DNA from: Lewinellaceae bacterium
Lineage (GTDB): Bacteria > Bacteroidota > Bacteroidia > Chitinophagales > Saprospiraceae
Assembly: GCA_020636225.1 (NCBI GenBank)
Contig: JACJYI010000006.1
Span: 1-64,000, forward strand
DNA: 64,000 bases
Direction of reading: 5' to 3'
Shown here piece by piece: positions 1-8,203 of this stretch. Under the pieces are notes generated by a model, which had not been told where the DNA came from, ran no database searches, and saw only the letters and a program-made list of their open reading frames with translations. The position numbers and the translations under genes are program-made. How positions within the stretch are numbered: position 1 is the stretch's first letter; the number at the start of each line of letters is the position of its first letter.

Positions 1-2
1 GG

Positions 3-1331
3 ATCGGGGCGGGTCCGGGTCGACAGATCTCCTGGTTTGCCCAGTCGCTACCGGATCTCTACCAGGCCATAGTCCGTGTCGTGGCGGACGACGGGCACCC
101 GGTGGATATCCAGGCCCTGGTCGACCAGGTCGATGAAGCTGGGGTGTATGAGCGATTGACCCAACTGGCGGTCAAGCGGCATCACACTGGAAATCCCTCC
201 GGCCTGGAGCAGGTCAGGGATACGCTGACGGCCCTGTTCGAACAGTACGGACTCCAGGTCGAGCAGCAACCGGCCTTCTTTCAAACCTACAGTTACCCCA
301 ATATCCTTGCGCGTCAGGGGGGATGGGTGCATGAGGATACCACCTATATCGTGGATGCCCACTATGATGGAGTCACCCAGGGACCGGGTGCTGACGATAA
401 TGCCACCGGCGTGGTCGGGACCATCGAAGTGGCGCGAATCCTCAGTCAGGTACCCTGCCGAAAAAGCATTCGCTACATCGGATTTGCCTTTGAAGAGCAG
501 GGCCTGGTGGGCAGCAATGAATATGTCAACAAGGGTGGTATCAAGTCCTGGGAGAAGATCGCCGGTGTACTCAATATGGAAATGATCGGTTATTTCAGCA
601 ACAAGATCAACAGCCAGACAGTACCAGCAGGATTCGACCTCCTCTTTCCAGCGGCTACCGCAGACATTGCCGCTCAGTTGTATCGGGGCAACTTTCTGAT
701 CGTGGCCGGAAATACCGCTTCCCAGCCGTTGATCACCGCCTTTGAAACCGCTGCCGACACCTATGTGCCCGAATTGCGGACCGTTTCCCTGGCCGTGCCG
801 GGCAACGGACAGATCGCTCCCGATCTCCGGCGCAGCGATCATTCCCGCTTCTGGGACGCCGGCTACCAGGCCCTGATGCTGACCGACGGGGCCGAGACCC
901 GCAACAAGAACTATCATACCGCCAAGGATGTCGTCGATAGCCTCGACCTGAATTTCCTGAGCAACAATATCCGGGCCGTCCTGGCTACGACGGTCACCCT
1001 GGCGGAGCCCATGCATGCCGGCCAGGATGTCTTCGTGCTCAGCGACCTGGTGTCCACGGATGACCATGACCATGCTTCTGCCTGCCGGATCAGCTGTTCG
1101 GTCAATCCGATCCGTGATCTGTTGATGCTGTCGATCAATGACTGCGCCGGGGAGTCCATGGTGGCAACATTATACGCCCTGGATGGCCGGGCCCTCCTGT
1201 CCCGACAGATCCAGCCCGTCGCTGACCGGGAGGAAGTCCAGATCCCCATTGGCAGGCCGGCAGCCGGCACCTACCTCCTGGTGATCGAGAGCAGTCATCA
1301 CAGTACTACCCTGACCGTCGTGGTGGAATAG
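3..1331 (+). CDS. Secreted M28-family metallopeptidase with T9SS type A tail (5' partial)
   Basis: The frame is open to the window edge, so the true start and signal peptide lie upstream; a GTG at 81 is only an internal codon. It is a predicted zinc aminopeptidase-type M28 enzyme exported to the surface or medium. Visible metal/catalytic motifs, counting from the GTG at 81: HYD near residue 94, GADDNATG near 103, the FEEQGLVGS glutamate pair near 138, LNMEMIG (Glu where many members have Asp), and NYHTAKDVVDSLD. The last ~75 residues (from SVNPIRDLLML) match the Por/T9SS type A C-terminal signal, including a GTYLLVIE strand. No linked operon partner is visible; rlmD follows after 37 bp with its own promoter-like motif. 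The family assignment is firm; the substrate is unknown. Confidence 0.9.
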   Translation: MGAGPGRQISWFAQSLPDLYQAIVRVVADDGHPVDIQALVDQVDEAGVYERLTQLAVKRHHTGNPSGLEQVRDTLTALFEQYGLQVEQQPAFFQTYSYPNILARQGGWVHEDTTYIVDAHYDGVTQGPGADDNATGVVGTIEVARILSQVPCRKSIRYIGFAFEEQGLVGSNEYVNKGGIKSWEKIAGVLNMEMIGYFSNKINSQTVPAGFDLLFPAATADIAAQLYRGNFLIVAGNTASQPLITAFETAADTYVPELRTVSLAVPGNGQIAPDLRRSDHSRFWDAGYQALMLTDGAETRNKNYHTAKDVVDSLDLNFLSNNIRAVLATTVTLAEPMHAGQDVFVLSDLVSTDDHDHASACRISCSVNPIRDLLMLSINDCAGESMVATLYALDGRALLSRQIQPVADREEVQIPIGRPAAGTYLLVIESSHHSTTLTVVVE

Positions 1332-1355
1332 GTCGGGCAGTCGCGAGCGGCGTGC

Positions 1356-1363
1356 TACCTTTG
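1356..1363 (+). promoter_or_regulatory. -7 type promoter motif (TACCTTTG) for rlmD
   Basis: TACCTTTG fits the Bacteroidota sigma-ABfr -7 consensus TAnnTTTG and ends 5 nt before the ATG at 1369. If used, the mRNA would be leaderless or nearly so. No TTG -33 box is seen at the expected spacing. Confidence 0.5.
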
Positions 1364-1368
1364 CCGGC

Positions 1369-2772
1369 ATGGGAAGACGGAAACAACCGATGGTCAACGG
1401 GGTCACCATCACCGGTCTGGCCGACAAGGGCCGGGGCGTAGGGCGTGATGAAGCCGGACGGGTCTATTTTATCAAGGAGACAGCGCCGGGAGATGTCGTC
1501 AACGTGCAGGTGCTGCGCAAGAAGAAGTCGTACTTCGAGGCGATCGTGACCGACTATGTGACCCTCTCACCTCAACGGGTCACCCCGTTTTGTGCCGATT
1601 TCGATTTCTGCGGGGGATGCTCCTTTCAACATGTCAGCTATGCATTGCAATTGGCGGAGAAGCAACGCCAGGTGGAAGATGCCTTTCGCCGGATCGGGCA
1701 CATCGAGCCTGGCGAGGTCCAGCCGATCCTCGGGTGCCCGGAGACCGTGCACTATCGCAACAAGCTGGAGTTCGGCTTTTCCTGCAAGAAATGGCTGACC
1801 CGGGAGGAGATCGCCTCGGGTATCTCCAATGAGCAGGATGTCCTGGGTCTGCATCCCCAAAAGGCGTTTGACAAGATCCTGGACCTGAAGACATGCCATC
1901 TCCAGGCCGATCCATCGGAAGCGATCCGCCATGCCTGCAAGCGCATTGGCATCGAGCAGGGCCTGACCTTCTACGATGTGATGACCCATCAGGGGTTTCT
2001 GCGACAGCTGGTGGTCCGGGTATTTACCACCGGCCAGGTACTGGTGGTGGTCGGATTCGGGGAGGATGATGCAGAGAAGCGGAAAGCCTACCTGGATACG
2101 TTGCAGCGGGCCGTTCCGGAGATCACCAGCCTGCAGTATTTCGTCAATACCAAGATGAACGACTTCTTCCTGGATCTGCCGATCATGGTATATGACGGGC
2201 CGGCTCAGGTAGAAGAGGAACTGGGGCATGTTCGCTTTCGGGTGGGTCCCAAGTCCTTCTTTCAAACCAATACCCGTCAAGCCACGCGATTGTATGACAT
2301 CGTGGTGGAATATGCCGGACTCACCGGTACGGAAACGGTGTACGACCTCTATACCGGGTTGGGGAGCATCGCCTTGTATGTGGCCCGATCCTGTGCCTCC
2401 ATCGTGGGGATCGAAGAGGTGCCCGCAGCGATCGATGATGCCCGGGAGAATGCCACGCTGAACGGGATCACCAATGCCACCTTCTATGCGGGTGATGTCA
2501 AGCTGGTCATGGATGCCGACTTCATGGCCAGATACGGACGGCCGGACGTGTTGATCACGGATCCGCCCCGGGCGGGCATGCATGCCGACGTGGTCGAGGC
2601 CATCCGCCGGCTGGCTCCGCCCCGGATCGTGTATGTAAGCTGCAACCCATCGACCCAGGCCAGGGATATCGCCTTGCTGGGTGATGGCTATCGGGTGGTC
2701 AAATGTCGTGCTGTGGATATGTTTCCACATACGCATCATGTTGAGAACGTGGCATTGCTGGAAAAAATCTGA
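1369..2772 (+). CDS. rlmD: 23S rRNA (uracil-1939-C5)-methyltransferase RlmD/RumA family
   Basis: SAM-dependent 5-methyluridine methyltransferase of 467 aa, the normal family length. An N-terminal TRAM domain covers about residues 1-65. The iron-sulfur cysteine cluster is visible as CADFDFCGGC (C75, C81, C84), with a probable fourth Cys in KTCHLQ. The SAM-binding loop is YDLYTGLGSIALYVA (about 325-340), followed by DPPRAGMH (398) and the catalytic cysteine motif YVSCNP (C425). The ATG at 1369 sits directly behind TACCTTTG. Bacteroidota often carry one generalist enzyme of this class, so the exact uridine target (1939 or 747) is inferred from family naming. Confidence 0.92.
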   Translation: MGRRKQPMVNGVTITGLADKGRGVGRDEAGRVYFIKETAPGDVVNVQVLRKKKSYFEAIVTDYVTLSPQRVTPFCADFDFCGGCSFQHVSYALQLAEKQRQVEDAFRRIGHIEPGEVQPILGCPETVHYRNKLEFGFSCKKWLTREEIASGISNEQDVLGLHPQKAFDKILDLKTCHLQADPSEAIRHACKRIGIEQGLTFYDVMTHQGFLRQLVVRVFTTGQVLVVVGFGEDDAEKRKAYLDTLQRAVPEITSLQYFVNTKMNDFFLDLPIMVYDGPAQVEEELGHVRFRVGPKSFFQTNTRQATRLYDIVVEYAGLTGTETVYDLYTGLGSIALYVARSCASIVGIEEVPAAIDDARENATLNGITNATFYAGDVKLVMDADFMARYGRPDVLITDPPRAGMHADVVEAIRRLAPPRIVYVSCNPSTQARDIALLGDGYRVVKCRAVDMFPHTHHVENVALLEKI

Positions 2773-2794
2773 ATCAGCCTACCTTCGTCGAGTT

Positions 2795-3154
2795 ATGGAA
2801 GCGGAAGAAAAACTCCAGCAGATCAAATCGGATCTGCAGCCCTATATCCGGATGATGGGCACCCTGGCTGATCAGGTCCTGGTCCAGGATGTCTCCAACT
2901 ACCCCATTTTCGTGATCCATCCGGATACCATCGAGCTGGGTTTACCCGTCGTGGAAAAGAGTGCACACAACCGTTGGGCGATCCATGTCTCGACCCTGGA
3001 GGAATTTTCCACCAAGCAGATCATCCAGGAAGACAAGATCCAGGAGTTTCGCAGGATATATAAGGATCCGAAGGCGCATTTATGTCTGTTTGTCCTATCC
3101 GACCTGGGGGCCCAGTTCATCTTCCTGCCCCGGGACGGTCAGCCCACCACCTGA
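2795..3154 (+). CDS. Conserved hypothetical cytosolic protein, 119 aa
   Basis: The ATG at 2795 gives MEAEEKLQQIKSDL; the longer open frame upstream overlaps rlmD and is rejected. The protein is soluble with no signal peptide or membrane helix: an N-terminal amphipathic helix, then alternating strands and helices (YPIFVIHPDTIELG, WAIHVSTLEEF, LCLFVLSDLGAQFIFLP). It lies 22 bp after rlmD, and its TGA overlaps the ATG of the next gene by one base, so the two are probably translationally coupled. I recognise the pattern of a small conserved Bacteroidota protein but no named domain; function unknown. Confidence 0.75.
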   Translation: MEAEEKLQQIKSDLQPYIRMMGTLADQVLVQDVSNYPIFVIHPDTIELGLPVVEKSAHNRWAIHVSTLEEFSTKQIIQEDKIQEFRRIYKDPKAHLCLFVLSDLGAQFIFLPRDGQPTT

Positions 3155-3519
3155 TGGCCAGGCAACGTCATTTCGAGCATCACCGTCAACCCCTGCTCTC
3201 CCCGCAGGCCTTTGCCGTTCGGGTGCTGACCTATCTGGGGTATGCCTCGATCATCCTGGTCGTCTCCCTGGCTATCGGCATTGCCGGATACCACTGGTTG
3301 GCGGGCCTGGGATGGATCGATGCCTTGTTGAATGCCTCCATGATCCTAACGGGAATGGGACCGGTCGATCCCATGCAGGATGATACGGGCAAGCTGTTTG
3401 CATCGTTATATGCCCTCTACAGCGGCGTGGCCTTCCTGACCACGATCAGCGTCTTCCTGGCGCCCATCCTGCATCGGTTGATGCACATCCTGCACCTGGA
3501 GGATGATGACAGGCTTTAG
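3154..3519 (+). CDS. Small membrane protein with ion-channel-like M1-P-M2 layout
   Basis: 121 aa from the ATG at 3154, which overlaps the upstream stop (TGATG). Two membrane helices are clear (about residues 21-45, ILVVSLAIGIAGYHWL, and about 84-105, LYALYSGVAFLTTISVFLAPI). Between them lies a short amphipathic segment, DALLNASMILTGMGPVDPM, placed like the pore helix and selectivity loop of a K+ channel but reading TGMGPV instead of TVGYG. The tail is HLEDDDRL. The channel resemblance is an inference from layout; ion transport is not shown. Its stop codon lies at the edge of the palindromic element at 3518. Confidence 0.72.
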   Translation: MARQRHFEHHRQPLLSPQAFAVRVLTYLGYASIILVVSLAIGIAGYHWLAGLGWIDALLNASMILTGMGPVDPMQDDTGKLFASLYALYSGVAFLTTISVFLAPILHRLMHILHLEDDDRL

Positions 3520-3701
3520 GGCACCTCTATCAACCCCACTCAAAGACCAATCAAATCCTTTAGGGATTTTTCCTAAAGAAAACCTTTGCGATACTGCGTT
3601 ATTTCTCAATCACTTAGCTATGGCTAGGCTCTTTCGAAATGCCTTGTCTCGCTAGGTTTTCTTTAGTCTTGGTCAATTTCGGAGGTTAATAGAAGTGCCC
3701 T
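3518..3701. mobile_element. MITE-like palindromic element of about 184 bp
   Basis: The ends are imperfect inverted repeats: AGGGCACCTCTATCAACC on the left, and on the right a segment whose reverse complement begins AGGGCACTTCTATTAACC. Nested inside is a perfect 13-bp inverted pair (CTAAAGAAAACCT at 3573-3585 and its complement at 3654-3666), plus a smaller hairpin (CTTTAGG/CCTAAAG, 3558-3578) and TAGCTATGGCTA near the centre. There is no ORF of its own. A clear target-site duplication is not visible. It sits between the membrane protein and the ComF gene and appears to supply the last base of the upstream stop codon. Confidence 0.6.
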
Positions 3702-3764
3702 TGATTGAAACCGCAGGAATTCGGTATTTTGACCGTGTTGTTGTTGCCTGGGAATCCAATTGGC

Positions 3765-4469
3765 ATGCTGCACCTGGTCCGTACCTGTATCGGTGATCTT
3801 CTTGATCTGCTTTATCCCCGTCTGTGTGCGGCCTGTGGTTGCCAGCATCCACCCGAGGGATCTGCCCTGTGCATCGCCTGCCAGATCGACCTGCCCCGGA
3901 CGGATTATCACCTGTTTCGGGAAAATCCGCTCACCAGGCGGTTCACCGGCCGGTTTGCCCTGGAGACGGCCACGTCCATGTTCTACTTCGTGAAGGATAC
4001 ACCCGTGCAGGACATGTTGCACCGCATCAAGTACCAGGGACGGAAGGAAGCCGCCTGGTCACTGGGGCAGCACTACGGGCGTGAACTCCGCACATCCGGT
4101 CTTTACGAGACCATTGACATGGTCGTACCGGTGCCCCTCCACCCGCATCGGGAACACCAGCGCGGCTATAACCAGAGCGCCTGGTGGGGCAGGGGACTGA
4201 GCGAAGGCCTCGGGGTAGAAAGTAACGAGCGAGGTCTGGTCCGGGTACGAAAGACTGAGTCGCAGACCAACAAGTCCAGGCAAGACAGGTTGCTCAACAC
4301 CCGGGAGGCCTTTGTGGTCCGAAAACCATCTCGCCTGAAGGGACGCCACATCCTGCTGGTGGATGATGTGATGACCACCGGGGCGACCCTGGAGGCTTGC
4401 GCGCTGCCCTTGTTGACGCTTCCTGGTGTGCGGATCAGTATCGCCACCCTCGCGGTCGCCCAGGATTAG
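3765..4469 (+). CDS. comF: ComF family phosphoribosyltransferase-like protein
   Basis: The ATG at 3765 (MLHLVRTCIGDLLDLL) is preferred over a TTG at 3705, because ComF proteins normally begin with this LLDLLYP segment. An N-terminal zinc-finger-like cluster (CAACGCQH and CIACQ, residues ~22-42) is followed by a type I PRTase fold with the VPVPLHPHREHQRGYNQS segment and the PRPP-binding motif ILLVDDVMTTGAT near residue 195. In naturally competent bacteria ComF acts during DNA uptake; in Bacteroidota its role is not settled and it may be a purine-salvage-like enzyme. The 3' end overlaps the convergent gene at 4466 by 4 bp. Confidence 0.88.
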   Translation: MLHLVRTCIGDLLDLLYPRLCAACGCQHPPEGSALCIACQIDLPRTDYHLFRENPLTRRFTGRFALETATSMFYFVKDTPVQDMLHRIKYQGRKEAAWSLGQHYGRELRTSGLYETIDMVVPVPLHPHREHQRGYNQSAWWGRGLSEGLGVESNERGLVRVRKTESQTNKSRQDRLLNTREAFVVRKPSRLKGRHILLVDDVMTTGATLEACALPLLTLPGVRISIATLAVAQD

Positions 4470-5023
4470 TAGGCTCGCAGGTTGAGGAAATGGCGGAATC
4501 CGAAATTGGCATACAGGTTTTCGGTGGTCATGTTCAATCCGCCATCAAGGAAGACCTCCATGTTGTTCTTGTAATCCCGGATGCGGAAGTAGCTGAGTTC
4601 GATGCCCAGGGTATACTGGACATTGTCCTCATCTGCGGAGAAGAGATATTGCAGTCCGCCCTTGGCCATGGCGGTGAAGGCGTTGCTGTTGTGGACAGAG
4701 CAACGTTTGCCGTTGGTGCGCCAGAGTCCGGCACCGGCCTCCAGACGTGCGAAGGGTTGGAAATCGATGGATTCCTCTATGGCATCTGACTCGAAGTCAG
4801 CTGTCATGGTGGTACCCCCCTGGATCCGCCCCATCAGATGGTGGTTGCCTATCCCAAAACCGAGATCGGCGCCCGCACCGGCGTTGTTCGAGATGGCCTC
4901 GAGGTTGGGTGAATGCAAATAGATGGAGGGGAGGTCCAGGAATAGCCTGGCTTCCTGGGCCTGAACCGCAGTGTAGGTGACGAGGATCAGGAGGAGTGTG
5001 ATGAACTTGATGGGTCCTTTCAT
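4466..5023 (-). CDS. Predicted outer-membrane beta-barrel protein, 185 aa
   Basis: The start MKGPIKFITLLLILVTYTAVQAQ at 5023 provides a signal peptide cleaved after AQA; the upstream extension is not signal-like. The mature part has alternating hydrophobic/polar strands typical of a small beta-barrel (ADLGFGIGNHHLMGRIQGG, FARLEAGAGLWR, TLGIELSYFRIRDY) and ends in an aromatic (NLRAY), as many outer-membrane proteins do. It resembles the OmpA-like/PorT-like small porin folds but I cannot name a family. It is monocistronic and convergent with comF. Confidence 0.72.
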   Translation of the reverse strand: MKGPIKFITLLLILVTYTAVQAQEARLFLDLPSIYLHSPNLEAISNNAGAGADLGFGIGNHHLMGRIQGGTTMTADFESDAIEESIDFQPFARLEAGAGLWRTNGKRCSVHNSNAFTAMAKGGLQYLFSADEDNVQYTLGIELSYFRIRDYKNNMEVFLDGGLNMTTENLYANFGFRHFLNLRAY

Positions 5024-5109
5024 GTTGTGAGTTTCTTTTGAAGTAAGACGCAGTGGGTGTAAAAATAGCTGCCTTGCCGGAATGTAGGTCCTGTTGGGTG
5101 TTGGCAACC

Positions 5110-5117
5110 TATCTTTG
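5110..5117 (+). promoter_or_regulatory. -7 type promoter motif (TATCTTTG) for the purF-like gene
   Basis: TATCTTTG matches TAnnTTTG and lies 15 nt before the ATG at 5133. No well-spaced -33 TTG was found. Confidence 0.5.
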
Positions 5118-5132
5118 TGCAGGATATCGTCT

Positions 5133-7025
5133 ATGAGTGACCAGATCAAACATGAATGCGGGCTGGCGTTTGTTCGCCTGCTGAAGCCGGTAGAATACTA
5201 TGCGGAGACCCACGGCAACCCGCTCTACGGGTTGCAAAAGGTGCGTCTGCTCATGCAGAAGATGCGCAATCGCGGACAGGATGGTGCCGGATTGGCGACG
5301 ATCAAGTTGAATGTCCAGCCGGGCAAGCGGTATATCAGTCGCCGGCGCAGCGTCAGTTCCGATTATCTGAAGGACCTGTTCTCGGGGATCTATGAGCATT
5401 TCTCCGAGTTGCCACCCGAGCAGCTCCAGGATGCGGAATGGCTGTACGACAACATGCCCTATACCGGCGAGTTGCTGATGGGCCATCTGCGATATGGGAC
5501 GCATGGCGACAATTCTATCGAGACCTGTCATCCCTTCCTTCGCCAGAACAACTGGATCACCCGGAATCTGGTGTTGGCCGGCAACTTCAATATGACCAAT
5601 GTCGATGAGCTCTTCAACGAGTTGGTGGAGCTGGGGCAGTATCCCAAGCAGCGGTCGGACACGGTGACGGTGATGGAAAAGATCGGTCACTTCCTCGACG
5701 ACGAGGTCCAGCGCCTGTATACCTGGTTCAAGCCGGACGGATACGACAACAAGGAGATCAACGAGCTGATCTTTGAGCATCTGGACATTCAGCGGTTGCT
5801 GCGGCGGGCCAGTCGAAAGTTTGACGGCGGCTATGTGATCGCCGGCATGATCGGCCATGGGGATGCCTTCGTGATCCGGGATCCATCGGGGATCCGCCCG
5901 GCATTCTACTACCGCGATGAGGAGGTGGTCGTGGCCGCATCAGAACGTCCGGCCATCCAGACAGCCCTCAATGTGAAGTTCGATGATGTCCGGGAATTGC
6001 TGCCCGGGCACGCGTTGATCATCAAGAGAAACGGGCATATTGAAGAGGTCCCCTTCACCGAACCGCGCAATCGGGCGGCTTGCAGCTTTGAGCGGATCTA
6101 TTTCAGCCGGGGGACAGATCGGGAGATCTACCAGGAGCGGAAGAAACTGGGGGAATTGCTGGCCCCCCGTGTGCTGGAAGAAGTGGGCTATGACGTGGAG
6201 AACACCGTCTTTTCGTTTGTCCCCAATACCGCGGAGTCTGCCTTTTTCGGGTTGATCGAAGGGATCGACAACACATTGAACCAGCGGAAGATTGGCGAGA
6301 TCCAGGCCCTGGGACCCAATGCCTCCCCCGGAGACCTGGCCCGCATCCTGAACCGTCGGGCCCGGGTGGAAAAGCTGGTGGTGAAGGATGCCAAGTTGCG
6401 CACATTCATCAGTGCCGATCAGGCTCGGGGCGAACTGGTCAGCCATGTTTACGATGTGACCTATGGGATCGTCAGGGACGGGATCGATACGGCCGTGTTA
6501 CTGGATGACTCCATTGTCAGGGGAACCACCCTGCAGGACAGCCTGATCACCATCGTGGCTCGCCTGAATCCGAAGCGGATCATCATCGTCTCCTCGGCAC
6601 CCCAGATCCGCTATCCGGATTGTTATGGCATCGATATGTCGAAGATGGGCGAATTCGTGGCATTCCGGGCCCTGGTCAACCTGTTGCGTCGGGATGACAA
6701 GATCCAATTGCTGGATCAGGCGTATGAACGATGCAAGTTTTCCGAGACATTGCCATTATCGGAAATGCAGAATGAAGTACGATTCCTGTTTGATGAATAT
6801 TCCGCGCAGGAGATCTCGGATGAGATCGCGAATATTGTGACACCGAAGGGGTTGGATATTCCGGTCACGGTGATCTACCAGACCCTGGAAAATCTGCACG
6901 AGGCCTGTCCGCTGAATAAAGGTGACTGGTATTTTTCCGGCTTGTATCCGACACCTGGCGGCAACCGGGTGATCAACCGGGCCTTCATGAATTATATGGA
7001 GAAAAAGAATGTACGGGCTTACTAG
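5133..7025 (+). CDS. purF: Long PurF-type amidophosphoribosyltransferase (class II glutamine amidotransferase)
   Basis: 630 aa from the ATG at 5133 (MSDQIKHECG). The N-terminal nucleophile cysteine of class II glutaminases is Cys9 in HECGLAFV, not residue 2, so a short propeptide or unprocessed N-terminus is implied. Glutaminase signatures include RNRGQDGAG, MGHLRYGTHG and the NFNMTN segment. The C-terminal PRTase half carries VLLDDSIVRGTTL (PRPP site). It is about 120-150 aa longer than E. coli PurF, matching a long PurF-like family I know from Bacteroidota. A second canonical purF may exist elsewhere, so its exact role in the first step of purine synthesis is probable rather than certain. 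It is followed by a strong terminator. Confidence 0.85.
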   Translation: MSDQIKHECGLAFVRLLKPVEYYAETHGNPLYGLQKVRLLMQKMRNRGQDGAGLATIKLNVQPGKRYISRRRSVSSDYLKDLFSGIYEHFSELPPEQLQDAEWLYDNMPYTGELLMGHLRYGTHGDNSIETCHPFLRQNNWITRNLVLAGNFNMTNVDELFNELVELGQYPKQRSDTVTVMEKIGHFLDDEVQRLYTWFKPDGYDNKEINELIFEHLDIQRLLRRASRKFDGGYVIAGMIGHGDAFVIRDPSGIRPAFYYRDEEVVVAASERPAIQTALNVKFDDVRELLPGHALIIKRNGHIEEVPFTEPRNRAACSFERIYFSRGTDREIYQERKKLGELLAPRVLEEVGYDVENTVFSFVPNTAESAFFGLIEGIDNTLNQRKIGEIQALGPNASPGDLARILNRRARVEKLVVKDAKLRTFISADQARGELVSHVYDVTYGIVRDGIDTAVLLDDSIVRGTTLQDSLITIVARLNPKRIIIVSSAPQIRYPDCYGIDMSKMGEFVAFRALVNLLRRDDKIQLLDQAYERCKFSETLPLSEMQNEVRFLFDEYSAQEISDEIANIVTPKGLDIPVTVIYQTLENLHEACPLNKGDWYFSGLYPTPGGNRVINRAFMNYMEKKNVRAY

Positions 7026-7045
7026 TGATCAATAGACCGGAATAG

Positions 7046-7078
7046 AAAAAGGCCGCTCCATGGAGCGGCCTTTTTTTT
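7046..7078. terminator. Rho-independent bidirectional terminator
   Basis: A fully self-complementary GGCCGCTCCATGGAGCGGCC is flanked by five A on the left and eight T on the right. It ends the purF transcript on the plus strand and, read in the other direction, the DUF2807 operon, whose stop codon touches it. Confidence 0.92.
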
Positions 7079-7832
7079 ATTTCCTGGATAATTGGCCACT
7101 GCCATTCATTCGGGATTTGACATCGGACGCATTTCCTGAATAAAGAACATTTCCACTGCCATTCACGGTAACGTTCAACGAGGAATCGGCGTACAGTTCT
7201 GCATCTGTCGATCCCGAGGCAAGAAATGATACGGACTGGCAGACCAGCCCCATGGCATCAATTTCTCCTGACCCATTTGAAGTAATAGCCAGAGAGTTGG
7301 ATGATCCTTTCATGGACAGTTCCGGTGATCCGTTCAATTCGGCTGTTACCGATTGGTAGTTCAGGAGCAGGTCCATCTCTCCGGATCCATTGGATTCGAT
7401 ATTCAGGAAATCCCCGGTCAGGGTATCCGAGGACCGGAGGTCACCGCTGCCGGACAGGGAGATCCCTTTCCAGGAAGGGGCGGTGATCTGAATGCGGATA
7501 TCGGATCGGTTCGGGAGGTCATAGCCTTTTTTTATCCTGATCAGCAAGGTGCCATTGTCTGCATATTCGGAAGTAATGAACGGTTGGATCTGTTCATCCG
7601 CCGTGACCGACATGGTCGACTCATTTCCCTGCAGGATGGTGATATCAAAGGGCCCCTCGAACTCCACAGAAGAGAAAGATGTCAGGGTTCGTTCCTGGGT
7701 CGTCATGACACCGGATACCTGGATTTTTTCTCCGGCCTCAAGCCCGAAGAAGCGAATATAGATCAGGGAGGTGATCATCAGGAAAACAATGGCTCCCAGG
7801 AAAATGAGCAGGAGTTTATTGCTGGTCTTCAT
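7077..7832 (-). CDS. Head GIN (DUF2807) domain membrane-anchored protein
   Basis: 251 aa. An N-terminal helix (LLLIFLGAIVFLMITSLIYI, ~7-27) anchors the protein. The rest is the putative auto-transporter adhesin head GIN domain: a regular beta-solenoid-like series with repeated SGSGD, NGSGE, NGSPE, NGSGN and NGSGQ turns every ~20-25 residues. It begins 3 bp after the GntR stop and is the last gene of the minus-strand ATPase-permease-GntR operon. DUF2807 proteins commonly accompany such ABC/GntR loci in Bacteroidota; the molecular role is unknown. Confidence 0.88.
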   Translation of the reverse strand: MKTSNKLLLIFLGAIVFLMITSLIYIRFFGLEAGEKIQVSGVMTTQERTLTSFSSVEFEGPFDITILQGNESTMSVTADEQIQPFITSEYADNGTLLIRIKKGYDLPNRSDIRIQITAPSWKGISLSGSGDLRSSDTLTGDFLNIESNGSGEMDLLLNYQSVTAELNGSPELSMKGSSNSLAITSNGSGEIDAMGLVCQSVSFLASGSTDAELYADSSLNVTVNGSGNVLYSGNASDVKSRMNGSGQLSRK

Positions 7833-7834
7833 GC

Positions 7835-8203
7835 CTATATCTGTTGTTGGTGACGTTGATAAATAGATTGCAGGTCGGAAAATTCAATGCCGAGCAGTTC
7901 CATGTTCTTGAACAGGGACTGTACATCTTCCTGGATGAACTGTTCCCGTTTGATGGACTTGACTTGTTGGTAGGCATCATCGGCAATGAAATAGCCGATC
8001 CCCCTTTTGTTATCGAGAATTCCCTTTTCCTGCAAGAAGGAATAACTGCGCTGGACCGTATTGGGATTGACTTCGATCTGGGCGGCCATTTCACGAACAG
8101 AGGCAATTCGCTCGCCATTGGAAAGTTCGCCAGCCAGGATGGTATCGCAAATATGATCCGCGATCTGCAGGTAGATACTTCGTTGATCAGCAAATTGCAT
8201 CAT
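7835..8203 (-). CDS. GntR family (YtrA-type) transcriptional regulator
   Basis: 122 aa. The winged helix-turn-helix occupies residues ~5-75 (IYLQIADHICDTILAGEL, then RIASVREMAAQIEVNPNTVQ). The short ~45-residue tail without an effector domain is typical of the YtrA subfamily, which represses its own ABC transporter operon. Three possible starts (GTG 8206, ATG 8203, ATG 8200) exist; the ATG at 8203 overlaps the permease TGA by one base. The palindrome at 9830-9851 in front of the operon is the obvious binding site, making autoregulation likely. Confidence 0.9.
   Translation of the reverse strand: MMQFADQRSIYLQIADHICDTILAGELSNGERIASVREMAAQIEVNPNTVQRSYSFLQEKGILDNKRGIGYFIADDAYQQVKSIKREQFIQEDVQSLFKNMELLGIEFSDLQSIYQRHQQQI

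Noticed and set aside
3705..3764. N-terminal extension of the ComF-like protein from a TTG
   Set aside because: The extra 20 residues have no family counterpart and begin at the edge of the palindromic element.
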